Assembly: GCF_901709675.1 (NCBI RefSeq)
Contig: NC_051100.1
Coordinates: forward strand, 6,696,001 to 6,760,000
Direction: 5' to 3'
Source of the DNA: Syngnathus acus
Taxonomy: Eukaryota; Chordata; Actinopteri; Syngnathiformes; Syngnathidae
DNA length: 64,000 nt
Positions within the stretch are counted from its first letter, which is position 1. Every line of letters starts with the position of its first letter. The position numbers were made by a program, and so were the translations under genes. A model generated the notes under the pieces. That model worked only from the letters and a program-made list of their open reading frames with translations. It searched no databases and was not told the DNA's origin. Shown here in pieces: positions 25,257-38,900 of the stretch.

Positions 25257-25412
25257 AGAAGTGAATTAATGTCTACCAAAATGACAAAAATGACATTTAA
25301 AAACACATTGATTCTAATTTTTGTCCCACTTATGGAAGAGTGTGGGGTACTGTCACTTGTGCATCTAAGGGTTAAGAAGACAAAGGAGTTGATAAAAGCA
25401 CACACATAGAAG

Positions 25413-25418
25413 TTTAAT
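25413..25418 (-). terminator. slit1: Candidate slit1 poly(A) signal (ATTAAA)
   Basis: On the - strand this reads cattcATTAAActtctatgt, the common variant hexamer with GU-rich sequence just downstream. No AATAAA was found on the - strand between here and the stop codon. Confidence 0.5.
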
Positions 25419-26656
25419 GAATGAAAAGAGTGGAGGTTTGGTAAACATTTTGTCGGTGGCACTACATACATTCAGCATCATTTTGGGACTTATTTCACTT
25501 CAATCCCACCATCAAGTCATGTGACAGAGAAACAAAGTCTTTTTACAACATTGTGTGGTTTACAAGAAAATAGTTATCATAGCTCATATGATAGAGAGTC
25601 TTACTGATTGAGTTACAGAACATCTCAATAAAGCACAAGCACCACTAAGATGGCTACCAAGAAGTTGTACTTGCACACCAAGGAGACGTGAACTGACGGA
25701 AGCCAAGAAAAAGAAAAGTCACATTCCACAAAAGGTGTGCCTTTATGAGGCCCACGGCTTAGAAGGAGGACGGTGAGCGTCCGTACGGTTACATAATCAC
25801 CAGAATCCCAATCCCAGAACATTATGTGATCCATTCTAAACTAAAGCACAGCTAAAAGTTACCACTTCATGAATAAGCATATTTAATATCTGTACACATT
25901 TATACATTCAGCTATGTGCTCACTGCAATTGGCACCTCAAGAACCCCCCCCTTCCCCCCTTTTTTTTTTCGGAATACCAGCTAGAAAATGTCCTGACTTC
26001 TCATTATATGTCAACAGTTGTGTGGCTGTTATTATTCCTAACACAACTCATGCGTGACAGCAGCTTATGATGCATGTTTAACTTTAGTTTAATTATTTTT
26101 AAATTGATTTTTTTTCATCTTTTTCTTCTTTTTTGTGTTTTTGAAAATATCAGGAAAAATACAATGCAATTAAACGCATTGCTGTACGAAAAAATAAATA
26201 AGAAAAGGAGCGAAAACAAGCCGATGTGCTCATGAATGTGATGTAATATTCACACGGAAGACGACATATACAATATTTAATGACAGAGTTCTCGAGCAGA
26301 CCAGCAGTGGCTCTGTTACGTGTACAGATGCACTGCAGAATATTTGAATATTTTAGGAAAATCTATATATTTCAGTAGTTCCAGTTCACTACACACAGTA
26401 AAGTATTTCACGATTTGATTTCTTTCTAATTTGGATGATTATAGTTTACCGCTAACATAAACCCAAATTTCAGATGACTCCAACAAATTCTCTTGTATTA
26501 TGTAACAAACAATGAAAACGTTTTTAATATGGAAATTAGGTAAGAATTGTTTTTTGAAAAATATTTTCATATGTTTAACCTGTGCAATGTGTTTAATTTG
26601 AACTACTAAATTAAACATTCCTAAAATATTCTGTTTTTGTATTTTTAGATGTGTGC

Positions 26657-26678
26657 GTGTGTGTGTGTGTGTGTGTGG
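26657..26678. repeat. (GT)n microsatellite
   Basis: Uninterrupted GT dinucleotides within the inferred slit1 3' UTR. Confidence 0.9.
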
Positions 26679-27436
26679 CCCATTACTACTTGCCATTAAA
26701 TGTTGGGCAAATTATTTATAAAGTAAAAAGACCAAGCCAGCGCCTTTTACCAACAACCTTCCACGTAACATAGAAAAATACTATACCAAAAAAACCCCAA
26801 AAGAAATACAAATATATATTTATATATATATATATTAGAATCTGTTAGGCTTTTCTATATAAACGGGGAGATTTCTTTTTTTGAAGGTTACATGGTGAAA
26901 TAAAATACAACAAACAAAAAAATGAGAAAATAAAATGATTTCAACAGAAAAAAATAACCATCAAATCAATTAATTATCGCGTTTTATGTGTTTTTTTATC
27001 AGCAAAGTTTTTGCTCCTCTTGTTTTTAATACTGCAGGTGTCAAGCAGAGGAGACGCTAGATAGCCCCCTGCTAGAGGGAGGGGGCAATGCATGCTGGGG
27101 GACTTGTGGAGCCCAGTTAGTCACTGCATCCGCACTTGATTATGTGCCACTCGAACATCTTCTTCGCGTGTGCGTGGATGTGTATGGTTGACAAACAACT
27201 TCCTCTCATGTGGCACTCGGCTTGGTCAACAGTCCAGCTCTCCTTTCATTCCTCCCCACACACTGTCCTCACTGCTGTTTGTGGGGGGAAAAAAAAATCT
27301 CTGGAGCCTTTTGAGTTGAGATTCTGTGATACTGCAACTCACAAAGCACATGTCCTATTTTACAAGCATCAGAGTCCATAATATATAGATAGAGGTTTTA
27401 TATATATTCTTTAGAATCTCTCATTTCCATTGCGGT

Positions 27437-27678
27437 CTAGACGGCACAGCCCACGCAGCCACACTTGATGCTCTTCTCCACCTCCTCGATGAAGGTCCTG
27501 CCGTCGCTGCACTCAAAGGTGTATTTCCGACGCTTCATTCGCTGGCTGCCGCAGCAAGCTCCCGTCTCGCACATGCCACTGCATTCCACCCAGGACACGG
27601 TGCGTGTCGTCTGGCAGATGGCGTAGCCCCTCTGCACCTGGTAGAAATCCCGCATGGGCTCACCCTGGCACGCCGACT
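27437..27678 (-). CDS. slit1: slit1 last coding exon: C-terminal cystine knot (CTCK)
   Basis: Coding part 242 nt; acceptor ccacgcag, then [20 protein letters not shown], ending KCGCVGCAV and TAG. The cysteine pattern ([22 protein letters not shown]) is that of a cystine-knot dimerisation domain. The 3' UTR follows. Confidence 0.96.
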
Positions 27679-30600
27679 CTGCGTGGTCAAAAAACCGGCA
27701 GAGACATTTTAGTCATGCATGCATTGAGATGAGGGAGATGCAAGCCAACACTTGGAAACAAAAACATAACCTGGTTATGAAAAGTCTACACACCCTTGTT
27801 CAAATGTCATTTTTTTGTGAAATATATGAACCTTTTTCCACCATTAAACAACCCTCTGAGGATTTGGCTATGTTCAGTAGAACATCTAAACTCTTGTTAA
27901 ATGGGAGTCAGCAAACATTATTTAAAGTGCTTTTTATTTACCCAAATTAATAAAGTTCAGACCTCCTTAGCAGGATTTTCCTATCATTTGTTTTGCTATA
28001 GAAGCTTGAAAGGCTTTGTGGTTACACTCACTGCTATTCTGAACTGTTCATAATTCCCTTCACCTTTACTAAGGCCTCAGTTCCGATCATCACAAAAAAC
28101 AGGCATTTGAACAGGGGTGTGTAGACTTTTTATACCCACTGGAACTACTCATGAATAAGTAGGGTGTCAAACCTGCATCACAGAGATCCCCGGTGTAGCC
28201 ATTCTCGCAGTGACAATAGGCGTCTCCCGTGTCGGAAATCTGGCAGCGGCCATGTTTGCAGTTAAGCCGGCGGCAGGGGTTGAACAGCTCCCCTTGTTGG
28301 TTGCACAACGCACCGCGGTAGCCCTCGCTACATTCGCAGCGGTATGACTCGCTGTCCAGCGGGATACACCGGCCGTGGACACATCTAAAAACACATATCG
28401 TCCCTTTTAATGTAGGACACAAATTTATGGTTGTGCTGTGGTTAACATACTTGCTGCCTTGACAGGGGTTGGCAGCCGGGAGGTCGCACTGTGGTCCAAC
28501 CCAGCCCGGCCGGCAGTGGCACACGGGCCCCTGGAGGCCGTCGGGCTGGCAGATGCCGTGCACGCAGTAAATCTTCTTGCAGGGCTCGCAGCCCGGCACC
28601 ACACCGGGCTTCATCTGGGTCTTGGTGAAGTCTTGTAACTCGTTGTTGATGTACAGATTCTGGATGCAGCCGTGGAAGCTAGAGCTGTTCTGGATCTGCC
28701 ACAGACGGAAGGCGCCTGGGTGCACGCCGACCGGCATCCCTGGGGGAGGTCACAAGTTGTTTAGAAGAGTGACGCTCACCAAGTAGCAGCACAAACAGAC
28801 AGTTAACACAGGGAAGGTAGGAGTGAAATGGAGGAAAGGCTTTTCAAGCATGTGTCTCCTACGATGCCTTTTTGAGAATTATATAGAGAGTGGTATCAGT
28901 GACTCTAATTTTATCAAGATATCGGCCGTCATATGACCGATTTTTTGCTTCGATGCTGTCAATTCAATACACTTTACAATATGCAACTCTGTGAATGGAT
29001 ATTGGCATGTATGCACCGCAAGACACAGCGTCCTTGAAGGGAAGCGAAGGAGTTTAAATGAAACATCTCCTGTTATGATTTTGAATTACATCAACACACA
29101 AAACAATTTGCAGCCACTAATCCTGATAATCCATTCAGTGGTTACCTGGCAACAACTCACAATGTCACAAGTTTTTTCCATGGTGGTGATATACTTCAGT
29201 TGTATTTTACTTTTAAGTTCATTTTTTTAACATTTTACTAGAATTGAACCACTTAAGTATTATTTAAGTGTAGTGTTCATTTTAAACTGTGTAAAATGTT
29301 TTGAGGACAACAATATAGAATTCACTTTTTAGAAATACATTTAATTAAATTTAATTTAATTATTGATGTTATTATTCACTTCACAAGAAAATCAACTTGT
29401 GGTCTACTTTGAGGTTTGCTAGCAGTCATGAGTGGCTTAGTTATGGTCAATGAGGGGGAGAGGGGGAGTTTTGGTTGGCGCGGTGGTGGAGGGAGGTGAT
29501 TGACAGTAGTGTAGTAGTTAAGAGTGCCTGAAGAGGAGGAAGGTGTGTTCTGGAGAGGGCCCCTACCCCCCACGTATAGTGGAGCCTCTCCGTTAAGGGG
29601 CCGCACCGCCCCGAAGCTGTCCATGGTGGTGGGGAGGCCCCCGTCAATGGACAGGTTCATCATCTGGTCCAATGTGACCAGCTCCACCGTGTGGAACTGA
29701 CCGTCGTTGATGGTCTCGGCACTGGCGGGAGCGAAGGAGCAAATATCAGAACTGAAGTGATTGTCAAGGACGTGGGGATGCAGTGAGAGTGGCTGACCTG
29801 TAGATGGCATGGCCGGGCTGGCTGCCAGGGTCATAGCTGACCTTTACGTGACCTTGGTACAGCTCCACCGCAATGTGATCATTGTCGCCGTTGTACAAGA
29901 GGATGCCATTGTCCTCTGCCGTGGAAACCTGCGGACACAGCAAGATATGGATTGATTAAAAGAAAGTCAGTGTGAGAATCAAGTAGAAGGTGAAGCATGA
30001 CGGCGGGTACCTGTAGAGTGATGTTGGCCTGCGGCCAGTTCTTGAGGTCGGAGAGAAGCAGGTAGGAGTCTCTGTCCACAAAGTTGACGCTGACTAGTTT
30101 CTCGCAACGCGGCCCGCCAAACTCCGGGGGGCATTGGCAGAGGGCGCGGCCGCCCCGCTCCACACAGGGGGCGTCGTTCTGACAGTCGGCCAGCTCGCAC
30201 AGGGATAACGGCGAAGGAGGAACCTCACACAGCTGACCGCTGTGCGCATAGTAGAAAGTAGGAAGGATCATGTTATGTATGTAGTTGATGTAATTTTTCT
30301 TATAGTGTGTGTGCTCACCTGTAGCCTTCCTCACACTGACAGGTGTATCCGTTCACTTCGTCCACACACTGGGCTTCATTCTGACAGCGATGCTCCTGGC
30401 AATCGTCGTAGTCCACTCTGCAGTCGTCACCCACGTAACCAGGAGCGCACACGCACCTGACACGCACAAATGTTACACTTGAATCTGATGTGTCCATATT
30501 GTGTTTATGTTCTGATTTTTTTTTTTTAAACCGCTGACTTGGGCCCGGATGAAGTGATGAGGCAGGTAGACTGATGTTGGCAGGGGCTTCGTCCTGGGGC

Positions 30601-32928
30601 GCACACGTCCTCCATTTCCTCACACATCTCCCCTGCACACACATCACTTCCAAGATTACAAACGGCAACATGAAGCTGTGCTGTGCCAGACATGCGTGGT
30701 TGTCACCTGTGTAGTAGGGTGGACAAAAACAAGTGTAGTTGTTGACTCTGTCGATGCAGGTGGCGCCGTTCTCACAGTCATTGTCCTCGCAGTCGTCAAC
30801 ATTGGTCTGGCAGGTGGGGCCCTCGAAACCCAGCGGACATGTGCAGCTGCAACACACACACACACACACACGTCTTTTCTGTAGTACCATGGGAAACAGC
30901 AATCCAAATCTGTCCATTCAGCTTTGGATGTTCGATCTTGAGATTCTCCCCCACCTGTACTGTCCCTCGTCTTCCTCATCCACTTGGCATCGCCCGCCGT
31001 TGGCACAAGGGTTGTTCACGCATGCGTTTAGAGCTGTCTCGCAGTTCTTGCCCTGAGATGACAGTTCACCTTCATATCAGTAAGATGTCGACGTCTCTGT
31101 GAGGCGTGCGCATGGAACAAGACTGACCTTGAAACCCGGAGCACAGTTGCACCTGTAGATGTCGACTGGGTCGCTATGACACACGCCTTGGTTTTGACAT
31201 GGGCTGGACAGACACGGGTTACACTTGGCCAGTACTGTTGTGTCCACCTCACCTACATGGATGGATGAAACATATGGGGCAATAATAATAAATAACCATA
31301 ACGACAAATGCCAAACTATAATAACCACGATATACGTGTATATCGCTTACCCGTGCATTCAAACTTCTTTGCTGGTGTGGTGAGCAGAAGTTTCCCCTCC
31401 AGACCACGTGGACCAGCGCAGCGGGCGATGCCGGGCTCTTTGTATCCAGTCTTGACCCAGTCTGACAACCAGCGCAGGCGGCAGTCGCAGTATAGTGGAT
31501 TGGCGCCGATTGCTCTGATGAAATCCAATAAAAACAATCTCTCAATAAGATCAAATCTCTTCATGACGACTGCAGGAAGTGTTAATGTGAGGAATTGGGC
31601 AATATGTAGGGTTGTGACCTTCACTTTTGACAATTTATGTGCCACCAATGTGTGCTGTTTTATTTATACTAAGGCATTTTCATTGGCTTTTAATATCACA
31701 TTGTGAGATTAAAAATATCCCACCACAGTCTGACTCTATAAAAAAGAAAAGAAAATAACTTCTTATTTTATCCCAAATTTCTTTTAAAATGTCTCTGAAC
31801 TATTTGTAGAATATTTTACTACGTTTTGCACCTTGCAGCGTAGTTCTCTGTACAACCAGCTGGTGTCTCTCTAGACCTTCAACAAAATCAAACTACAGGG
31901 GCGTATATAGTCATTTGGGGGCCCTAAGTCAAACCCAGTCATCATTTTACAGTAAAAATTGTGAATATTAAGTGTAATTTGGAAAAACCTACTTTTTTGC
32001 ATGAACTTGATGAAATCCTTAAAATTATTTTTTGAAGATTATGTAACGACTGAGTCCTCTCAACACTTGGATGGTAATCGATGAGAACATTAATTTGCAT
32101 TTAATATGGTTTCAACCAATCGCAATTTAATGTTATACTTATTCATTGCCATCGTGAAAAGATCGCAAAAACGGTTTTACTCCTGAATCCTGTCCGTACA
32201 TGAAGATAAAACTGGATTATTAGGAATATTATCAGTATTTTTTGCAGAAATAAAATGTAAACTTTATCAATAAGTCTTTACGAGATATTTAGGGGCTCTA
32301 TGCTTGCCGTATAAGTACAAATGTGGGGGAACAAAAGACATGGAGAGAGTATTTATCCTCCATGCTGCACCGTCAACGAGGGACCACGAGATGCTCTTAA
32401 GCGCTTGCGTCATTGTCGGATCAATGCCGACTGTCTTCACGCTCCTGAATCGATGCACTTCCATTATGGCGGCACAGAGGCTCATCTTTCAGGCAGCGCC
32501 AATAGCTGACACCTGACATCTGCAAACATGGATGCCACTTGAGCGGGAGCAAAGATCAATGGCCCGCCCTCCGTTTTTCCTGGATGCTTCAAAATGTCCC
32601 CCCCTCTACCCCTTCGCAATGCCTCTCGTCCTGATAAGTCTATTGATCAGACTTCAGACATGCAAGAAAAAGTGCAGACATAAATAAAAACACAGATCTA
32701 TGCAGACCATCTGAGCGTGTGTTTTTTTGGAGATAGAGATGGGACAGTGGAGGGCTCTGTGTGAAGCTTAACCACAGTCAGCCTAATTAGAGTGAAGGGA
32801 GGGAGGTCGGGCCCACCAAAGAGGACTACAGACCGGCCACTGTCTGCCACACTGCTGCCTGAAAGCATGTGGATGTATGTTGGATTGCGTGTGTGCAGAT
32901 GGTATACGATAAGATGGTGAATAAAGCA

Positions 32929-32961
<33 letters not shown>

Positions 32962-35900
32962 CTGTGCGATGCTCACAAGTGGGAAAGAGAGGACACGTCA
33001 CTGAAGATGCCATCAGGAAGCTCGGAGATTTCGTTGCCATGGAGAGACCTTAAAAGCAGAAATAAAAATTAAATTAAATATATTATGTATACATACTGTA
33101 TAATTGACTCATTTGGAAGCTGGTTAAAACTGATCAAATATAATACGATATTTTTATTTTATTTTTGTGTATGGGAAAAATAAATCATGTAAGTTTCTCC
33201 TGTAAAACAAATGCATATCTTCTCTGTCAAGAATTGGTGCATCCTCAGACTTCCTTCCAACAATACCAGTCAGGGCAAAGCCACTGGCACAGCTGAACTA
33301 AAAACAATGAAAGTGTCTTGAGACAATTTAGTGGACTGAATGTGGAGTGGCCAGCAAGCGGCGGGCAGGCGGGCGGGCGGACACGCGTGCCAGCCAGCAG
33401 TGTGCCAACCTGGCAGAGCGCTCATGGGAGCAGGCAGCCAGGGAGTCTCCGGGAAGCAACCTGATCCGCTCTCGTAATGACATCCTCTCTTTGTCTAGTG
33501 TGCAGCTGTGCATCATGAAATCACATTTTCATGGCTAGCGTGTACTGACTGGATCAGGATTTCATGCATCATGGAAGGTGGTGGGGTGGGGGGTTCAGCT
33601 TTATGTTGTACCTGCACTCCTTTAACTATTCTTAATTTTTGACATGATTCAGACTGAGCATACACAAGTTTGCTAGATATTATTATTATTTTTTGTTTTT
33701 TCCCTCTCAGCCCAGCATGTGTCTTGGCCTCCCCCCACTCATCATCCCCCATTCCTAATACCCAGCAGGCCAATTAGCAGTTTATTAATGGGGAGCTAAA
33801 AACCACAAACTTCATACACACACGTGGAATCTCACTCGGAGCAAAACCGCAGCGCCCACGCCAGGTTCGGGCCGAGTGTTCCGTTTGAAGCGTTAATGAT
33901 GCTTCTCGTCTTTACTGCGGCGTAAAGCCAGAGGTGCGCTTGGTGGAGGCATTGGTACCTCAGGGTGAGAGACTATCCCGTTCTCACTTAACGCTCCAAA
34001 CTTGGAACTGTCAAATTGTTGGCTTAAAGTCGAAACCCATTAATTGGGGCTTAAAGTCGAAACCCATTAATTGGAGCTCATTGTCACTTTAGTTTTGTGG
34101 GCAAGGGATATTTAATAGGAGGCACTAGAGTAAAACAACATCACTTTTACTCTGGTTAATTAATAAAACAGGGTCAAATGCCAACGTTTTAGTTTAAAGT
34201 CAGCATCAAAACACAAAAATTCTATTTGGAAATGTAGATAGACATGGTTTGTGCTAATAGAGATCTGAGAGTTGTGTGTGTCGACAGGGGATGGGGAGGG
34301 GTTCACATGGCGTCACCCAGGCAGTCTCGTAGAAGCGGGCCTGGCGTGAGTGAGTAAGAGCAGAAATAACGGGTGGCGCTTCATTAGGGATCAAAGCGGC
34401 GCTTGCAAGGCGAGCGAGGCAACATCAAGCTAATGACGGCCGAACTTCGCTCTCATTGGGTGCTAAAAGACCTCTCACGTTTTGTGTGGAGTAATGATGG
34501 GGGGCTTCAGTCACATCCCACCGTAAAATGCTTTGTTGTCACTAGTAAATTTTTTCTTTTTTAAAGCGTGCCTGCTATGAGCACACATGGGAGGGTGATG
34601 CGTCTACATCAGGTTGGTCAAACTACAGTCTGCGGACCATTTGCGGCCAGCTGTTTGTTTTGTAGCCGTCTGCAGCGTATACTGAAAATAACATGGGTGT
34701 GATGCTCAATACAAAAATACAAATATATCAGCTTGATATAGAGATACGATTTCTACATGTGCAAAGATGTAAAAATGAATGTTTACAACTAAAGTGTAAT
34801 TCCACGCTCAACCACTAGATGGCAGCCCAATTAATACATTTGAGACAAATTTGAAAAGACAGACTATCCATTGCTCTTGAGCTTGCTCAATATCTTGTGT
34901 TTCAATGTGTTTGTATTATTCTAAAAGTATATTTAAGGACCTTTAAAAATAAATGCCCTAAATCCTATAATAACATACCTTTAAAGATAGAATTTCTAAA
35001 TCACAGATTTCACTTTTTGCAGCGGTGGTCTGGAGCATTACTGTAATTCCGATTCAGCAAATCTTTATCTTCACTTATGCATTAGTTCTAGGGCATTTAA
35101 GAAAATAAAGGTGAAGAATGTTGAAGTGGTCTTACAGCCTGTGTTTTTCTTCTGTATGGAGCAGTCAAAGAAAAAAAGTTTGGACACCTCTGGTCTACGC
35201 ACGCACGCGAGTCTCCAATGTGTCTGGGGCCGTAGATTTGAGTTGGAATGCGAGGCAACGGCTCCAAATCTCGCTTGGGTTTCATCATCTAAGTGTCGCA
35301 CACGTTTATATCCAACATCTCAGTTACTGAGCAGAGCGATTCCTCCCCATTTGGAGCCCACGGTCAGCGAGAGGGCACAATCAAAGGCTCGCAGGCACCG
35401 TCAATGCCATTACGGCTAGCGCGGGTGAACATTCTCGGGTAATCAGTGTCATGGTGATTGTGCACAGCGGCCCTGGCAAGGTGTGGGCCGCGCATGCCGA
35501 ACGCCGAGGTTGCCACTTATGCAGAGAAAATAGGTCAGAGGTTGTGTTTGTGTGCGTGTATTCGTAAGCTGTCATAACTATTTAGACGACGTACTTCTCT
35601 GGAGTTTATCAAAGATTCTCGACATCTGCCGGCCCCCTCTTGTCAAATATTCTTTTTAATCACTCATTTAGACTGATTGCAAAAGTTCTCAAAATAACTT
35701 TCTTGGTCTATTTTGCGCTTTTTTTTTTTCTTTTCTTGTTTTTGTCTTTGAGTTACTGTACTCAGTTTCCTTGTTCTCCGCATTTCTGTATTTCATCTTT
35801 GGAGAGTCAAGTATTTTTTTGAAGCGGCATTTTGCGTAAAATGTTTTTGAACCATTGCAAGAAATCATTTGGGAACTCACAGTAGCCGGAGGGAGTGCAG

Positions 35901-38900
35901 TCCACTAAAGGCCATTTTGGGAATGCAGCGTAAGGCGTTGTAGCTCAAGATTCTGCAACATTAAAAAACTATGTTAATTTGTCTGTTTTGAGAGAATAGA
36001 TGCCGAATGTGAGGCCCATCAGAACTCACAAGGTGGTGAGTTGGCTCATGTTGGCGAAAGAAGAGTTGGTCAGAGAACTGATCTTGTTGTTGCTCAGATC
36101 CCTAAAAAAAAAAATCAAACAGGTTTATTTCATGTTATTGCTTGTGGAGATCAGATAAAGACGGAGACTTACACCAGCTGAAGGAACTTAAAGGAGGACA
36201 GCTCCTTTGGTAGCACGCTGAATTGGTTTCCATCCAGATACCTGAAGAAAAAAGACACTCATTCCAACCTCTGTACAGTGCATAATTTAAGGCTGCATGT
36301 ACTAAAGAGAGAAATAATCCTGTCCGTAGTTTACTATCACGATTATTCCTTGGCGGTCAAAGCTATATTTCCATCAAGTTGCGAAGAAATATCTTGCTTT
36401 TGTTGGAACGGTGAAGTCGGCGCAGCTGCTCGAGAGTGGAAGTCTTGCCGCGAGAGGGATTAGCAGTGTTTAAAGAAAAGAGGCTGAGAATGTGATGAGT
36501 TGATGTTGACACTCTTTTGAAGGGTCTCGAACCAAGAATGCAAATAGACCAAACGTGTTGCATTCAGGGACAACAGCTGTACTGTACAATACAGCTTCTC
36601 AAATATCCGCCCGCCATAGCTGTCGATTCCAATAAGTACAACACAGACTAAAGATGCATGAACACTAAATTTCCTTGACCTCTTGAGAAAGACACACACT
36701 CCTATGCTTGTGTGTTCTCTTGAAGCCCACCACGGTTGTCATCCTGCTTGCGAGGATGCAGACATTGCCAAAGCAAAGTGCTAGCAGAAGGCTGCCACCC
36801 TGACAAATGGCCTGAGAGGAGCTGCGGGGGCCTTTCGCCTGCTTTTGTTGACTGTATTCAAGAGTTGGTGGGCTGGAGAAGGCGGTGAGGGGCGGGGGGG
36901 CAATGGTTAGTTAGGGGCTTTGGACTGCGGGGTAATGAGAGGTAATGATGGTGCGCAGGACACTTTGGATAATGACGGTGTGGCGAGCGCTCCAGATGAC
37001 TACATGAAAGGCCAGAACAGAGAGGCCCACCTGGTCACACCTGCTGGGACAATGACAGGCCTCAAGGCTTGCACTGCATGAGTGTGTGTGTGTGCGAACC
37101 ACTCACAGCAGTATTGGAAAGTTCCACTCCCTCCCCTTTCCATTGAAAAGTGCTCATTAAAATGTCCTTTTGCTCCCCTATGCTCCCGTGGACAGGCTTT
37201 TGGCCCTGACACAAGTATGCACACACACACATGCACGCACACACTGATCCTTGGCCACAAGTAAAAGAGTGACATCAGTGCAAGCCTCGAGGGCTGCAGT
37301 GAAGCTCACAAGAAGAATGTCTGCGAGAACAACTGCAGGGCTTCTTGGCCTCCAAAATGGTGAGGTGTGTTTTCTTTCTTAAAATCAGCTGTGATAGGCG
37401 CCATTTCGTTGCCAACAGTTTGTCCCAATACTTTTATGTCCGTGTTGTGTATATTAGCTTGCTCCTCAACGCCACACAACTGTTACAATGGAGGCACTTA
37501 CAGTTCAGTCACATTTCTGGGGATTCCTTTAGGCAGTGTGCGGAGGTGCTTGTTACTGCAGCGAACCACCGTCTCCAGGCAAGTGCACTCGCTGGGGCAC
37601 TGAGGTCTGGGCACACAGCTTGAGTCCTCGTGGCCTAAGGATAGAGAGGAAATTGGGGGAGATGTCTCACGTAGAAAAAAAAAGGTGCTGTGTGGGAGTG
37701 ATGTAGATTACGGCCTGCGTTGGAGCTGTCAGAGTGCGAAGAGAAAGTGTTGAAAGAATGAAAAGTTTAAAGGCGAGACAAAGCACAAATAACACAATCT
37801 CTCAAAGTGACAGTGGGCTATTGAGACTGAGAAAAGATAGGAAGTCTAGCGGGAAAGAGATAAAGGAGTCTGAGTAATATAATATTGACAATCCTGGACA
37901 AAGAATGGAAGCTGGCCCGAGGCCTGTAGACAAGTCTAACATTAATTCAGCGGCAAATAAGCTGACTGGTCAATAAGCCAAAGCGCTCAATAACTCCACT
38001 CAGCCTGACATCGACAAGCAGCTTAGGAAGTGCTGAGCTGCAATCTATTCCGTAAACAAAGAGCTGGACAATAGCGCTCATTATTGCAAATGATCACTGG
38101 CAGTTTCACTCATAATGTTTGGAGTTGAAAGGCTGAAGTTTTCTGAACTTTCTCAAGAACAATAATCTTGACAAAGTTTGAGGAAGGTGGACAACGATAA
38201 ATGATGGTGATACTTTACCTTCCTCACAACGGAAATCGGGCAGCGCTACATCCTGCAAGGGGATCTCCTTGAGGAATGCCGGACGCTGGCAGCGAGGGTT
38301 CCCCGTGACGATCTTCTTGCTCCTCAGCCAGTCTCCCAGCCAAGACAGCCGGCAGTCGCAGTTGAAGGAGTTGGCCAGAAGGTTCCTGCCGTAAGAATAG
38401 CGTGTAAGGAGGCGTGGAAAGGAGCAATGTATGATTGTAGAAGTGAGGCCTCACAGGGTGGAGAGGGTCTGCAGGGTATCGAAGGCTCCAGGCGTGATGG
38501 TGGTCAACTGGTTGTCGTAGAGAGACAGCAGACGCACGTTGTGGAGGCCGGTGAAACTGTCGTTGTGGATACAGCTGATCTTGTTGTTCCTCAGCATTCT
38601 GTGGTGAAAAGAGAAGCATTCGAAGAAATATTTTATATAATATATAAATATAATACGTTTTTGAAGGGTCGACGCATAGCTTGAAGCGAGCACGCTTGAC
38701 CTCTTATTTGAAGAACTTTAAGTTTGTTTAAAGAAGTTTAAATGTGCTTAAAGTCATACGTGACTTACAGCATGCGCAGCCCTTCCAGGCCACGGAACAT
38801 CTCACTCCGGACCGTGTCAATCTGATTGGCTGTGAGGTGAAGCTCGTTGACGGACGAGGCGCCTTCGAAAGCGCCGTCTTCAATCTCTGTGATTTTGTTA

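Larger units (their letters stand above)
25395..27436 (-). other. slit1: slit1 3' UTR
   Basis: Sequence downstream of the slit1 stop codon (CTA at 27437-27439 on the + strand). An ATTAAA signal on the - strand at 25418-25413 is followed by a GU-rich stretch (tatgtgtgtgctttt), so the 3' UTR is about 2.0 kb. It contains A/T-runs and a (GT)n run at 26657-26678. No other gene is seen. Confidence 0.6.
33049..35880 (-). other. slit1: slit1 intron
   Basis: 2.8 kb. Holds a hAT-like MITE (34610-35192) and a 27-bp tandem duplication (34021-34074). No coding sequence is recognised outside these. Confidence 0.75.

Noticed and set aside
28090-28737. Continuous 215-codon frame through slit1 exons and introns
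   Set aside because: The frame happens to stay open across the short intron 28385-28450. EGF cysteine spacing is only correct when that intron is removed (K-CVHGRC).
30315-30917. 200-codon frame on the - strand spanning several EGF exons
   Set aside because: In the region 30539-30632 this frame is not the EGF frame; splice phases of the neighbours give a different, cysteine-rich reading, which I used instead.
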